From: Planctomycetaceae bacterium
GTDB lineage: Bacteria; Planctomycetota; Planctomycetia; Pirellulales; Pirellulaceae
NCBI GenBank assembly: GCA_002862205.1
Contig: PKCN01000309.1
Coordinates: forward strand, 1-64,000
Direction: 5' to 3'
Length of the DNA: 64,000 nucleotides
Positions 7,135 to 16,089 of this stretch are shown in pieces. The position numbers were made by a program, and so were the translations under genes. Positions within the stretch are counted from its first letter, which is position 1. Every line of letters starts with the position of its first letter. Below the pieces are notes generated by a model, which was not told where the DNA came from, searched no databases, and was given only the letters and a program-made list of their open reading frames with translations.

Positions 7135-9198
7135 ATGAGCGACGAACTCACTGTCGATTCGATTTTGGGCCCAGGTGGTGCGATATCCCGCCGTTTGTCC
7201 CACTACGAACCTCGTCAGCAGCAATTGGATATGGCTGCCAGTGTTGCGGATGCTCTCAAGGGTAACCAATTTCTGGTTGCGGAAGCCGGAACAGGTACAG
7301 GCAAGAGTTTTGCTTATCTCGTACCCGCCATTTTGCATGCAACCCAATCTCAGGTTCTCGAGCGTCCGGGACCCGATGAGCCTGAAAGGTCTCGGCCGGC
7401 CAGAGTCTTGATTTCAACGCATACGATTAGTTTGCAAGAGCAATTGGTCGCGAAGGATATTCCTTTACTGAACAGCGTGATCCCGCGAGAGTTTTCAGCG
7501 GTGCTGGTCAAAGGTCGGAGTAATTATCTGTCTTTGAGGCGAATGGAACGTGCGATCAGCAAGGCGACCAGCTTGTTAGCAACGGATCACCAGCATCAGC
7601 AGTTGCGGGAAATAAAAAAGTGGTCGGGCGAAACAGGCGATGGTTCCTTGGCTAGTCTGCCGTTGAGGCCAGATTCACTGGTCTGGGATGAAGTCGCAAG
7701 TGATACGGGCAATTGTCTCAGGAAAGCTTGTCCCCATCACAAAGACTGTTTTTATTTTCGGGCGCGTCGTCGTGCGATGAATTCCCAATTGATGATTGTG
7801 AATCATGCGATGCTGTTCAGTGACATTGCCTTGCGACGGCAGGGGGTTGCTTTGTTACCCGATTATGATGCCGTCATTCTTGATGAGTGTCATACCCTTG
7901 AAGCGGTAGCCGGTGATCATCTTGGTATCCGGATCACGAGTGGCCAATTCGACTATCTGTTTGATCGGCTTTATAACGATCGGACGCAAAAAGGATTGCT
8001 GGTTGAGAAAGATTTGAAGAGTTTGCAGCAGAAAGTTGAGCAATGCCGATTTGCTGCCACCAATCTGTTTGCCGATGTGCTTGATTGGTGGGAATCTGAG
8101 GGCCGTAAAAACGGACGTGTGGAAGTGGCCGGGATTGTGGAAAATCCACTCAGTAAACCCATGGAAGAACTCGCCCAGGCGCTGCGGCGACAGGCGGATG
8201 CACAAAAAAATGAAGCTGATCGAAAGGACTTTGAATCCGCTTATGATCGGATGTTGGCGTTGGCCGGGGGGCTCAGGCAATGGCTCAGTCAGGAATTGGA
8301 ACGGTCGGTGTATTGGGTGGAACGGACAGGATCACGTCGGGGGGGACTGGATCGCGTTACCTTGGCTGCTTCTCCAATCCATGTAGGAGAAGTGCTGCGT
8401 AAGGAACTTTTTCAGAGTGAAATGATCAAGAGTGTGGTCATGACCAGTGCGACGCTGGCAACCGGGCCTGATGATAACTTTTCCTTTTATCGATCTCGCA
8501 TCGGGCTTTCAGGAGGAATGTCGCTTCGTGTGGGAAGCCCATTTGATTATCAACTGCAGGCCAAGTTGGTGGTGTTGAGTGGACTTCCAGATCCTTCTCG
8601 CGAACGACAGCAATTTGAACGCGCCCTACCGAAGCAAATCAAGCGTTTTCTGAAGCAGAGTGACGGCCATGCCTTTGTGCTCTTCACCAGTTACGATTTG
8701 CTGCGGCGTTGTGCTGATGCACTTGGTGGCTGGTTGGCTCAGCAGCAGATGCAACTTTTCAGTCAGGCTGGAAAGCAAAATAGAACTCAATTGCTGGATT
8801 CATTTCGGAAGAGTACGCGCGGCGTGCTCTTTGGGACAGACAGCTTTTGGCAGGGCGTCGACGTTCCCGGTGACGCCCTGACCAATGTGATCATTACGAA
8901 GTTGCCCTTCGCGGTTCCCGACCACCCGCTGCTTGAAGCCAGATTGGACGAAATCCGGGCGAGTGGAGGGAATCCATTTGTCGAATATCAACTGCCAGAA
9001 GCAGTCATTAAATTTCGCCAAGGGTTTGGCCGTCTGATTCGTACCGCAACTGATGAGGGAATGGTTGTCGTTCTCGATCCCCGTCTGCAAAGCAAGCCCT
9101 ACGGACGCATGTTTCTGGAAGCTTTGCCGGACATGCCCATTGAACGGGTCTCGGCCGACCCCGGACGTTCCCACTCAAAGAATCATGATTCATGGTAA
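7135..9198 (+). CDS. DinG/XPD-like superfamily 2 helicase
   Basis: This is an ATP-dependent 5'-3' DNA helicase-like protein of 687 residues, probably acting in repair or replication-stress processing. Visible motifs are Walker A EAGTGTGKS (50-58), DECH box (DECHTLEAVAGDH), SATLATG (motif III region), GTDSFWQGVDVPGDAL (motif V) and QGFGRLIRT (motif VI). The iron-sulfur region has Cys194, Cys199 and Cys205. The usual first cysteine, in KGR-x-NY-x-C, is serine here (KGRSNYLS). I chose the ATG at 7135, because the upstream extension to a TTG at 7093 looks unlike the family. No clear ribosome-binding site is seen. Confidence 0.9.
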   Translation: MSDELTVDSILGPGGAISRRLSHYEPRQQQLDMAASVADALKGNQFLVAEAGTGTGKSFAYLVPAILHATQSQVLERPGPDEPERSRPARVLISTHTISLQEQLVAKDIPLLNSVIPREFSAVLVKGRSNYLSLRRMERAISKATSLLATDHQHQQLREIKKWSGETGDGSLASLPLRPDSLVWDEVASDTGNCLRKACPHHKDCFYFRARRRAMNSQLMIVNHAMLFSDIALRRQGVALLPDYDAVILDECHTLEAVAGDHLGIRITSGQFDYLFDRLYNDRTQKGLLVEKDLKSLQQKVEQCRFAATNLFADVLDWWESEGRKNGRVEVAGIVENPLSKPMEELAQALRRQADAQKNEADRKDFESAYDRMLALAGGLRQWLSQELERSVYWVERTGSRRGGLDRVTLAASPIHVGEVLRKELFQSEMIKSVVMTSATLATGPDDNFSFYRSRIGLSGGMSLRVGSPFDYQLQAKLVVLSGLPDPSRERQQFERALPKQIKRFLKQSDGHAFVLFTSYDLLRRCADALGGWLAQQQMQLFSQAGKQNRTQLLDSFRKSTRGVLFGTDSFWQGVDVPGDALTNVIITKLPFAVPDHPLLEARLDEIRASGGNPFVEYQLPEAVIKFRQGFGRLIRTATDEGMVVVLDPRLQSKPYGRMFLEALPDMPIERVSADPGRSHSKNHDSW

Positions 9199-9262
9199 TG
9201 CCACGACTTTCGTTATCAGAAAGCCGTTTCGTTAACTGGAATCCGGTCGCTGCGGCCACCGA

Positions 9263-9290
9263 CCAGTACGACTGCTGAGGACCGTACTGG
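9263..9290. terminator. Hairpin between convergent genes, possible bidirectional terminator
   Basis: Arms ccagtacg (9263-9270) and cgtactgg (9283-9290) form a perfect 8-bp stem with a 12-nt loop. It sits in the 94-bp gap between the helicase and the PAS-Hpt gene. No T-run follows, so the role is uncertain. Confidence 0.4.
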
Positions 9291-9292
9291 AC

Positions 9293-10057
9293 TCAGCTTT
9301 GAAATTCCTTCTGAACCAGATCTCGAAGTTGAGCAACCGAACGAATTACGTTTTGACTGATCCGTTGAGCCTCTGCAATTTTGTTTTCCCGAATCGCTGT
9401 CTCGAGTTGTTGACATGACTCAAGAACCTGCGGTGCATTCATGTTGGCGACAGCACCTTTGAGACGATGTGCTGTAGCGAACAAGGCTTGCTGATTGAAG
9501 GTGCCGAAACCGGATGCCAGAAATGTGAGCGATTCTTCGCAGGTTTTATCAAACAGCTGCGCCACCTCAAGGAGTGATTGCTGGTCATGGTCGAAGAGTT
9601 CCCGGATGGCTTGATGATCGAATTTGATGGGTTGATCAAACTCGATAGAAGAATCGCGTGCCAAATCCTGAAGGGGTGTCTCTGCTTCCTGCATCGGCGC
9701 TGTTGCCGCCACGATTTCGAAACAGGCTGCATGGTGTCCCGTTACGCTGCCCGTTTGATCCAGTGAAGAATGACGGTATCCAAGCACGAAATGAAATGTG
9801 CCATCATGATGCCTGAGCCGAAATTTTCTGGCGTGTAACGTGTTTCGACCATCATTTTCAAATGCACTTTCGTCCTCGGGATGCACGTGCGTTTGCCAGC
9901 GGTGTCTTATCTGTTGGGCAAGCGAAACGCCGGTGAATCTTCGCCATGCCGGGCTGGACCATTGGATCATGCCATCGCGATTAGCACCCCAGGCAATCAA
10001 AATTTCCGAATCAATCAATGCATCAGATCGCATTCGCTGTGCCTCGTTCTTTTCCAT
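9293..10057 (-). CDS. PAS-domain histidine phosphotransfer (Hpt) protein
   Basis: The 254-residue protein has an N-terminal PAS-like domain (about 10-115; IAWGANRDGMIQWSSPAWRRFTG and the HPEDE and FRLRHHDG blocks). A C-terminal Hpt four-helix domain (about 150-250) carries the phosphoacceptor motif AHRLKGAVANM with His197. It lacks a kinase ATPase domain, so it should relay phosphate between a hybrid kinase and a response regulator rather than act as a kinase. The start codon touches the stop codon of the upstream NtrC-type regulator, so the pair is probably translationally coupled. That regulator is the obvious partner, although no sensor kinase is nearby. Confidence 0.88.
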   Translation of the reverse strand: MEKNEAQRMRSDALIDSEILIAWGANRDGMIQWSSPAWRRFTGVSLAQQIRHRWQTHVHPEDESAFENDGRNTLHARKFRLRHHDGTFHFVLGYRHSSLDQTGSVTGHHAACFEIVAATAPMQEAETPLQDLARDSSIEFDQPIKFDHQAIRELFDHDQQSLLEVAQLFDKTCEESLTFLASGFGTFNQQALFATAHRLKGAVANMNAPQVLESCQQLETAIRENKIAEAQRISQNVIRSVAQLRDLVQKEFQS

Positions 10058-11446
10058 TTACTGTTTGTATTGGTCGAACAGGTCAAAGCGCCTCAGTTTG
10101 TTGTAAATGCTCTTTTCACTGACACCCAATTGGCGTGCAGCCATCGCTTTGTTGCCGCCCTCCGCTTCGAGCGTGTCAATCAGTGCTCGTTTCTCAATTT
10201 CTCTCAGTGTTTGACCAGCCAGTGTGGGTTGGTGCGCGGCCATCGCCTGATGGACGCTGCTGACTTCCGAACTCAGATCCAAATCGTCAGGAGTGATTCG
10301 GTTGTGTTCGCAAAAAGCAGAAGCTCGTTCAATGATATTTTCCAATTCGCGAATGTTACCCGGCCAGTTGTGACTGAGAAGGCGTCGGCACGCACCCTCA
10401 CTAAGAGAGATGTTTTCGATGCCCCGACGCCTGGCAATCCGCTCCAGAATTGCTTCAGCTAGCGTTGGAATGTCGCCCTGACGGTCTCGCAGCGCATGAA
10501 TGTGCAGTTTGAGCACATTAAGACGATAGTAGAGATCTGGCCGGAAACGTCGTTCTTCACACAGACCGGCGAGGTCCTGATGGGATGCAGAGATCACACG
10601 AACATCAACCCGTACCTCCCGGTTGCTGCCGATCCGTTGAAACGTTTTCTCGTGAAGGAAAGTCAAAAGCTTGGGCTGCAGTTCCAGTGGTAAGTCGCCA
10701 ATCTCATCCAGAAACAACGTTCCTCCATCAGCAATCTCAGCCCGCCCGGGACGATCTTCTGCAGCGTCGGTAAAAGCACCTTTGACGTGGCCAAATAACT
10801 CTGCCTCAATCAGGTCGCGAGGTAACGAAGCACAGTTCACTGCAACAAACGCGTTCCCCGACCGTGGGCCGAGATTGTGAATCATCCGCGCGATGGTGGT
10901 CTTGCCGGTGCCACTCTCGCCGGTCAACAGAATCGTTGAATCGAGTTCGGCAAGCTTGTTGATTTTCTTCAGCAGGTCTTTGGATAAATCTGTTGTCGCT
11001 GCAAAATCCGTGCTCGATGAGGGTTGCTCTACCAGCATCCGCAACTGGTGGTTCTCGCGAGATAGCTTCGCTGTCCGAAGCGCCTGCTCGACGCGTGCAA
11101 TCAGGTCTTCCTGTTCGCAAGGTTTGGTAACAAATTCACAGGCGCCAGCCTTCATCGCAGCGACCGCATCAGAAATCTGTCCCACCCCGGAAATGATCAG
11201 AATTTCAGTGCCAGGGTATTCGGTACGAAGCTTTCGCATGCATTCCAGCCCGGTCATGCCCGGCATGTTCAAATCCAGAATCGCAACCTGAATGTCGTGA
11301 CTCATCTTGGCGATTGCTTCTTGTCCATCCTTGGCCGTCACCGTTTCCATCCCTGCCAATTCCAGATAACGCTGGAACATGCGAAGCGTTACCGGTTCGT
11401 CATCAGCAATCAGAATCTTGCAATCAGGCGAGTCAGGGGTAGGCAT
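10058..11446 (-). CDS. NtrC-family response regulator with GAFTDA loop
   Basis: The 462-residue protein has a receiver domain with acidic pocket Asp15/Asp16 and phosphoacceptor Asp58 (ILDLNMPG). The AAA+ domain carries Walker A GESGTGKTT and Walker B-like GGTLFLDEIGDLP. The C-terminal Fis-type helix-turn-helix is GGNKAMAARQLGVSEKSIYN. The sigma-54 contact loop reads GAFTDA rather than the usual GAFTGA. The family activates sigma-54 promoters, and this variant may alter or weaken that contact. An in-frame TTG at 11482 would add 12 residues, but the ATG at 11446 matches the receiver start. It forms a two-gene unit with the Hpt gene at 9293. Confidence 0.92.
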   Translation of the reverse strand: MPTPDSPDCKILIADDEPVTLRMFQRYLELAGMETVTAKDGQEAIAKMSHDIQVAILDLNMPGMTGLECMRKLRTEYPGTEILIISGVGQISDAVAAMKAGACEFVTKPCEQEDLIARVEQALRTAKLSRENHQLRMLVEQPSSSTDFAATTDLSKDLLKKINKLAELDSTILLTGESGTGKTTIARMIHNLGPRSGNAFVAVNCASLPRDLIEAELFGHVKGAFTDAAEDRPGRAEIADGGTLFLDEIGDLPLELQPKLLTFLHEKTFQRIGSNREVRVDVRVISASHQDLAGLCEERRFRPDLYYRLNVLKLHIHALRDRQGDIPTLAEAILERIARRRGIENISLSEGACRRLLSHNWPGNIRELENIIERASAFCEHNRITPDDLDLSSEVSSVHQAMAAHQPTLAGQTLREIEKRALIDTLEAEGGNKAMAARQLGVSEKSIYNKLRRFDLFDQYKQ

Positions 11447-12198
11447 GGAAGCTCTTCGCAGGGGCTGAAATTTAGATGCCAACAGGCAATCTCTCGCCAG
11501 CTGCAGGCATGATCACGCTTGTAAATACGGCAGTAATTAATACCGTGATTATAGACGTTTTTACTGTGTTGCTCGTTCCTTTTTGCATTTTGACACGATT
11601 TAAACCATGATATTCCTGCTCAATCCAGTAGATTTGAACGTTTGGGGAAACCGAGACGTGGCTTTCTGGTGCCGGTATCCTGCTGCGAGGAGACGCTATC
11701 GAGAGCCTCGAAGCGTGTTTTTGATCCTCTGGCACCGCCATGCTCGGCTGCCGGTCATCCAATGCTAAGCCCCGCATCGAAACCCACCCACCAACCACTC
11801 GCCAACCGGTACGCACGGACCAAATTGAGCGGTAGACGCATGATTTGCCATACTTCAAGCTCCTCAAGCCCTGATCTCGTGGTCTTTATCTCGTGGTCTT
11901 CCCCCGTAGTCGCTCAAGACAACAGTTCCGCTTTCTTCTGGTTTGGAAAGTGGATTGGGCTTCCCTGGATGGTCTTTTGATTGGCAATCGTGGGCCGCAC
12001 CGAAGGTTTTCGTTCCACATAACTTCGTTTTGAAGAAAATTTTTAGAAGTTGAATTTGGGCACTTGTCAATTATGTCTTCGGCGCAAGAGTGCAGCGTTG
12101 GCAGGCAAGTCGCGAGTCGTTCGCAGCCTTCGGCCAGCATGACAAAATTCATGGTGTGACCCGTGTGCAACGGGTCGGAACGAAATTAGGACTTTAAG
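11447..12198. other. Intergenic region between regulator and fasciclin genes
   Basis: This 752-bp gap is divergent, so it should hold the promoters of both flanking genes. No convincing gene is seen. There is a 14-bp duplication of tctcgtggtcttta around 11875-11903 and an AT-rich stretch at 12025-12075 before the fasciclin gene. Confidence 0.5.
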
Positions 12199-12708
12199 AT
12201 GAAAAAAGCATTTTTGGCACTCGCTGCCGGTTTCATGGTACTGGCTGCAAGCACGCAAAGCGCGTTCGCCGGCTGCGGTACATGTGACAAAACCATCGTT
12301 GAGAACGCTGTAGCCAGCAAGAGTTTCGCCACTTTGGTCGCTGCAGTGAAAGCAGCCGGCTTGGTCGAAACCCTCTCAGGAGACGGTCCTTTCACTGTGT
12401 TCGCACCAACAGAAGAGGCTTTCGCGAAACTCCCCAAAGGGACGGTTGCTGATCTTGTGAAGCCAGAGAACAAGGACAAGCTGGTTGCGATCCTGACCTA
12501 CCACGTCGTCCCAGGTAAGGTGATGTCCAAAGATGTGGTCAAGCTTGATGGCAAAAAGGCCAAGACAGTTCAGGGCGGTCAGGTAGGAGTCAAAGTCAAA
12601 GACGGTTCCGTGATGATCAACAAGGCGAAAGTTGTCAAAGCCGACATCGCATGCAAGAATGGCGTGATCCACGTGATCGACACCGTGCTGCTTCCAAAGA
12701 CGAAGTAA
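12199..12708 (+). CDS. Secreted fasciclin (FAS1) domain protein
   Basis: The 169-residue protein has a classical signal peptide ([24 protein letters not shown], written here as one 24-residue hydrophobic leader ending in AFA) followed by a CGTC motif and a single FAS1 domain. FAS1 signatures are [15 protein letters not shown], the YHVVPG block and the C-terminal [16 protein letters not shown]1 domains mediate adhesion in extracytoplasmic proteins. The ATG is preceded by an aggac-type ribosome-binding site about 8 bp upstream, and the gene ends in a good terminator at 12739-12771, so it is probably monocistronic. Binding partners cannot be predicted. Confidence 0.95.
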   Translation: MKKAFLALAAGFMVLAASTQSAFAGCGTCDKTIVENAVASKSFATLVAAVKAAGLVETLSGDGPFTVFAPTEEAFAKLPKGTVADLVKPENKDKLVAILTYHVVPGKVMSKDVVKLDGKKAKTVQGGQVGVKVKDGSVMINKAKVVKADIACKNGVIHVIDTVLLPKTK

Positions 12709-12738
12709 TTCCTCGCGGAGGAATTGTGAAGAACACTG

Positions 12739-12771
12739 GCGTCGGACACACTTGTGTCTGACGCTTTTTTT
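12739..12771 (+). terminator. Intrinsic terminator after the fasciclin gene
   Basis: Arms gcgtcggacac (12739-12749) and gtgtctgacgc (12754-12764) pair with one G-U, then seven T residues follow at 12765-12771. It ends 17 bp before the ATG of the next gene. Confidence 0.88.
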
Positions 12772-12787
12772 GTGCCTACAGGGAATC

Positions 12788-13537
12788 ATGATGAACTTTA
12801 GTTTGCGATCTTTTAGCGTGGTTTGCTGGTTTGCTGGTTGCTTGGCCATCAGCTCTACCTCTCATGCTCACAGCCCAGTCGATTTTCTCGAGGTGATTCG
12901 CGTTAAACCCACGCAGGTCATCTTGCACGGAGTGGAGACGAAGAGCCGGTACGATTCTGAGCGTCAAGAATCGAGTCTGGAGGGGCCGGGTTATTTCAGT
13001 CGCGGAGTTGGGGCGATGAAGCGGGAGGTGAAAAGTCCGCGTGCGTACATGAATTGGTTCGCCATCAAAGATGCCAAGCCGCAGCCCAAGCGAGAAGTGG
13101 AGGTGTTGGACATGGTACGTGGTGCGGCCAGCAAGCGATTGAAGATCGGCAATGAGGTATTTCTGATTTCCCCCTCCCAGCGACTCACCAGCGGCGCCCC
13201 TGACGAAGTTCCCGAGGGGCTTGATATCTACAAGGCGTACGAGGTGCACGGTGGCGCAGCGGTTGGACTGAAGTTGGAGATCGCAAGCTCGCTGGGCAGT
13301 GGCAAAGCAACGGTTGGCAAGCCCGTCTACTTGTGCATGCCCACACAAGAGTGGCATCATGACGAGACATTTCCGGTCACCCACTTGAAAGATTGTTTCG
13401 TGGTGTACGAGATCGAGGAGCAGCCCGTCACGTCCACGTTCAATACGATTGATCAGTTTGGGATCAATGAATTGAAGGCGTCTAGCATCAGGTGGATCTG
13501 CGTCCGAGCTGCGTTCCTGCGAGATCTGGGGAAGTGA
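12788..13537 (+). CDS. Secreted protein of unknown function
   Basis: The 249-residue protein has a signal peptide ending in SHAHS, so it is exported. The mature part is beta-rich (VKPTQVILHGVETKSRY, YKAYEVHGG, CMPTQEWHH). It contains no catalytic motif I recognise. The ATG at 12788 follows a cagggaa element, and a TTG start at 12752 would fall inside the preceding terminator and is rejected. The terminator upstream suggests the gene has its own promoter or depends on read-through. I do not recognise the family. Confidence 0.75.
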   Translation: MMNFSLRSFSVVCWFAGCLAISSTSHAHSPVDFLEVIRVKPTQVILHGVETKSRYDSERQESSLEGPGYFSRGVGAMKREVKSPRAYMNWFAIKDAKPQPKREVEVLDMVRGAASKRLKIGNEVFLISPSQRLTSGAPDEVPEGLDIYKAYEVHGGAAVGLKLEIASSLGSGKATVGKPVYLCMPTQEWHHDETFPVTHLKDCFVVYEIEEQPVTSTFNTIDQFGINELKASSIRWICVRAAFLRDLGK

Positions 13538-13646
13538 TAGCTGACGGTCGCCGCATCATCCGCTTGATAGTGTGTGGGATTGATTTGTCCGCATGGCTGA
13601 TCCGTTGATTCGTCCGGAACTGACGCCGTTGGTCTGAGGTTCTCTC

Positions 13647-14588
13647 TCACATGTCAGCGAAGAGTTCCGTCGAGAAGTAGCGTTCCATCCTGTCGGGAAA
13701 AACCGTGACCGCGATTGCGGCATCCGCAGCGTGCTGCTCGATGGCACGAACGGCTGCCAGAAAGTTCAACCCGGAGCTGGGGCCGACAGGGAATCCGCAG
13801 CGAATCAGTTGGCGTGTCACTTTGATGGCTTCCTCATCGGAGACTTCGATTTCCTGCAACCTCGGGAAGTTTGCGTTGGCAAAGATGGTGGACAGTCCAT
13901 CAACCACACCGGGGATACGTCCGCTGAAACTGGAACACTCCACTTCGCTCATCACTCCCGTGTCGATGGGACGCGCGAGGACCGGGGTTACATTACAACC
14001 GGCATCTCGCAAACCCTGTGTGACCCCCACCAGCGTCCCTCCGGTGCCCACGCCGCTGACGAACAGGTCGATGGAATCAGTATCGATTTGGCTGAGTATC
14101 TCCTGTGCTGTTTCGTTGCGGTGCGCGTTTGCGTTATCTGTATTTGAAAACTGCCTTGGCCAGTAGGCGTTTTGATTTGCTGAAATGCTTTCAGCGCGGT
14201 TGATGGCGCCGCTGATTCCTTCTGATTTGGCTGTAAGTTCGACTTTCGCACCATAAGCACGGATCATCATCACTCTTTCATTGCTGACACCCTCCGGCAT
14301 TACAGCGACAAACTCCAGGTCAAGCTGAGCACATGCCAGCGCCATCGCGATGCTGGTTGAACCACTGGAGGCCTCGACAACCACCCCGGAGGAGGTGATT
14401 TTACCTTGGCGGATTGCCTTGGTGAGAATGTAGCGCGCGATCCGATCTTTGGTCGATCCGCTGGGGTTCAGATATTCGAGTTTGCACCAAACCGAAGGAA
14501 CCAGACCGGGAACCGAAACGGAGACCAGGGGTGTGGTGATTCGACTCGATGAGCACCGAGGTAGATGCGGGGTTGGTCGAGAGGTCAT
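13647..14588 (-). CDS. Cysteine synthase-like PLP enzyme
   Basis: The 313-residue protein belongs to the fold-type II PLP family that includes O-acetylserine sulfhydrylase and cystathionine beta-synthase. It shows the lysine motif GSTKDR, a substrate/phosphate loop EASSGSTSIAMA (in place of the usual T-S-G-N-T-G), the GVGTGGT PLP-phosphate loop and the C-terminal GPSSGLNFLAA. The altered asparagine loop means the substrate need not be O-acetylserine. Length is close to CysK/CysM (about 310). An in-frame GTG at 14615 would add nine residues, but the ATG at 14588 is preferred. It stands alone, so the pathway cannot be read from neighbours. Confidence 0.88.
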   Translation of the reverse strand: MTSRPTPHLPRCSSSRITTPLVSVSVPGLVPSVWCKLEYLNPSGSTKDRIARYILTKAIRQGKITSSGVVVEASSGSTSIAMALACAQLDLEFVAVMPEGVSNERVMMIRAYGAKVELTAKSEGISGAINRAESISANQNAYWPRQFSNTDNANAHRNETAQEILSQIDTDSIDLFVSGVGTGGTLVGVTQGLRDAGCNVTPVLARPIDTGVMSEVECSSFSGRIPGVVDGLSTIFANANFPRLQEIEVSDEEAIKVTRQLIRCGFPVGPSSGLNFLAAVRAIEQHAADAAIAVTVFPDRMERYFSTELFADM

Positions 14589-14873
14589 GAGCAGGCCTGC
14601 TTTTTTGATTAGCACGTGTCACGGCAATTTTTGCAAACACGATTATTCTTCACAGTAGTCAGTGTGGAAGAATCAGCCAATCATTACAACGGTGCCTGAT
14701 TGGATTGCGAGTTGTCAGTCTGATGGGCTGCCAGAAACGGTCAGCGAAATCCGGGGCTGACTGCGATACGCTAATCCACAACGTGGCAAAGGTTGAAGCT
14801 GGCAGGAACCCTGATGATTTTTATTCGGCAGCTTGAACTGTTTTCAACTTGGATGATCCAGCCATGCTTTTTC

Positions 14874-15413
14874 ATGCCAACAATAACAGAATCCATCACG
14901 ACGCTAGAACAACGCGTAGGCTTTCTTGAAAGATGTTGCCGCCATCTCGCTGGTCTTCTGATTGCAGCAATGGCTGTCATGATTGTGATATTTTTTGTAG
15001 GCGCTGCACCGAACGTGGAACCGGCGAACCTGCAAGTTCGGAAACTTGAAGTGATGGACGAGGGTGGCAACGTCCGCATCCGGCTTGGAAAAGCGGATGA
15101 GGGATGAAAAGCGGATGAGGGATGAAAAGCGGATGAGGGATGAAAAGCGGATGAGGGATATCGTGTGGTGGTCTATGACACCAGCGGTCGACATCGCGCC
15201 ACGCTGACCGACGCCCCACGCGGTGCGGTGATGTCGGTATTCAAGAACGGGGGTGATATCCGGCTCATGGCCATGGAAGACTCTGCGGGTCTCAGTCTTC
15301 GTGACGCGAAAGGCAAACCACGTGCTGTCGTGTTTGTGACAGAAGATCAAGCTCAAATCATCTTGAAAGATAGCGGGAACCAAACCGTTTTCTCTGCCCC
15401 GAAATCTGAATAG
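14874..15413 (+). pseudogene. Coiled-coil/membrane protein gene interrupted by three in-frame TGA codons in an 18-bp repeat
   Basis: The 5' part encodes MPTITESITTLEQRVGFLE (a short coiled coil), a membrane segment (LAGLLIAAMAVMIVIFFVGA) and a beta stretch VRKLEVMDEGGNVRIRLG. Reading in the same frame resumes at YRVVVYDTSG and runs to DSGNQTVFSAPKSE. Between them lie tandem 18-bp units that each translate as KADEG plus a TGA stop (15105-15107, 15123-15125, 15141-15143). No frameshift is needed: with one unit only, the frame would read through as GKADEGYRVVVYD. The gene therefore seems to have been inactivated by repeat expansion. Readthrough or a functional 77-residue truncated product are alternatives. 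The intact parent family is unknown to me. Confidence 0.8.
15089..15159. repeat. 18-bp tandem array carrying an in-frame stop
   Basis: Three full copies of aaaagcggatgagggatg (15089-15106, 15107-15124, 15125-15142) and a fourth of 17 bases (15143-15159) lie inside the broken gene. Each junction creates TGA in the gene's frame. Confidence 0.97.
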
Positions 15414-15639
15414 GGCGTCGCTATGGAAGAGTCATGCAGATCGGTCTCCGCCCATCGGAATCCAGTGGATGAGAGGAGGGGCTTTTCTGGCACGACGCAG
15501 CCCAAACATGAACACAGCCCAAACATGAACGCAGCCCAGGCTGTCGTGGACGGCATGTCGCCAAGCATGCCGTTTCACGGCGAGTTGTGACACACAGTGT
15601 GCCACTCGCAGCGTGCGTTTTTTTCCGACCCTCAAATCA

Positions 15640-15957
15640 TCAGAACAGGAAGCTCATGTCCGAGGCGAATGCTGCGTCCACATCCTCCGCTGAGACCACC
15701 GAGAACTGGACCCTCTGGCTGACAGTTTGATAGCCGTCACTTGCCATGATCCGAATGTGAACCTGTCCGGTGTAGCCACTGGGTGCGACAACGGTCATCA
15801 CCTCCTGAACGACATCGTCGATATCTCCTGTGTTCGCGTTATGGCGACGTAGCCAGTTTCGCAACAGCGGTGAATACATATCGACCAGCCGATTCCATGC
15901 AGCCTCGTCCGATGCATCACGCAAAGATTCAAGCAGGCTCGCGGAAGTATCCATCAC
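15640..15957 (-). pseudogene. Truncated ECF-type sigma factor fused to an unrelated C-terminal tail
   Basis: The first half (MMDTSASLLESLRD, AAWNRLVDMYSPLLRNWLRR, DIDDVVQEVM) is the region 2 start of a planctomycete ECF-type sigma factor, normally about 180-200 residues. After QEVMTVV the expected rest of region 2 and all of region 4 are missing. The sequence changes abruptly to APSGYTGQVHIRIMASDGY and a beta-rich end (QTVSQRVQFSVVSAEDVDAAF) that looks like the tail of an extracellular protein. The reading frame is open across the junction, so a 105-residue chimera could be made, but it could not recognise a -35 element. A deletion joining two genes is the simplest explanation. Confidence 0.75.
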
Positions 15958-16089
15958 TTCAGTTCGTACATGGCTTCGAAGGAAATGAATCGGTTCTGAG
16001 TGTTGATCAGGAATCGATGATTGACAGTCAGAATGAGGGCGATCAGTTCAATGAACGGACCAACGGACCTCTGAAATCTTTCGTTTAAT

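Noticed and set aside
11472-11588. Short minus-strand frame MQKGTSNTVKTSIITVLITA (38 codons) with a possible membrane helix
   Set aside because: No ribosome-binding site before the ATG and no supporting context; it overlaps the upstream region of the NtrC-type regulator and may be chance.
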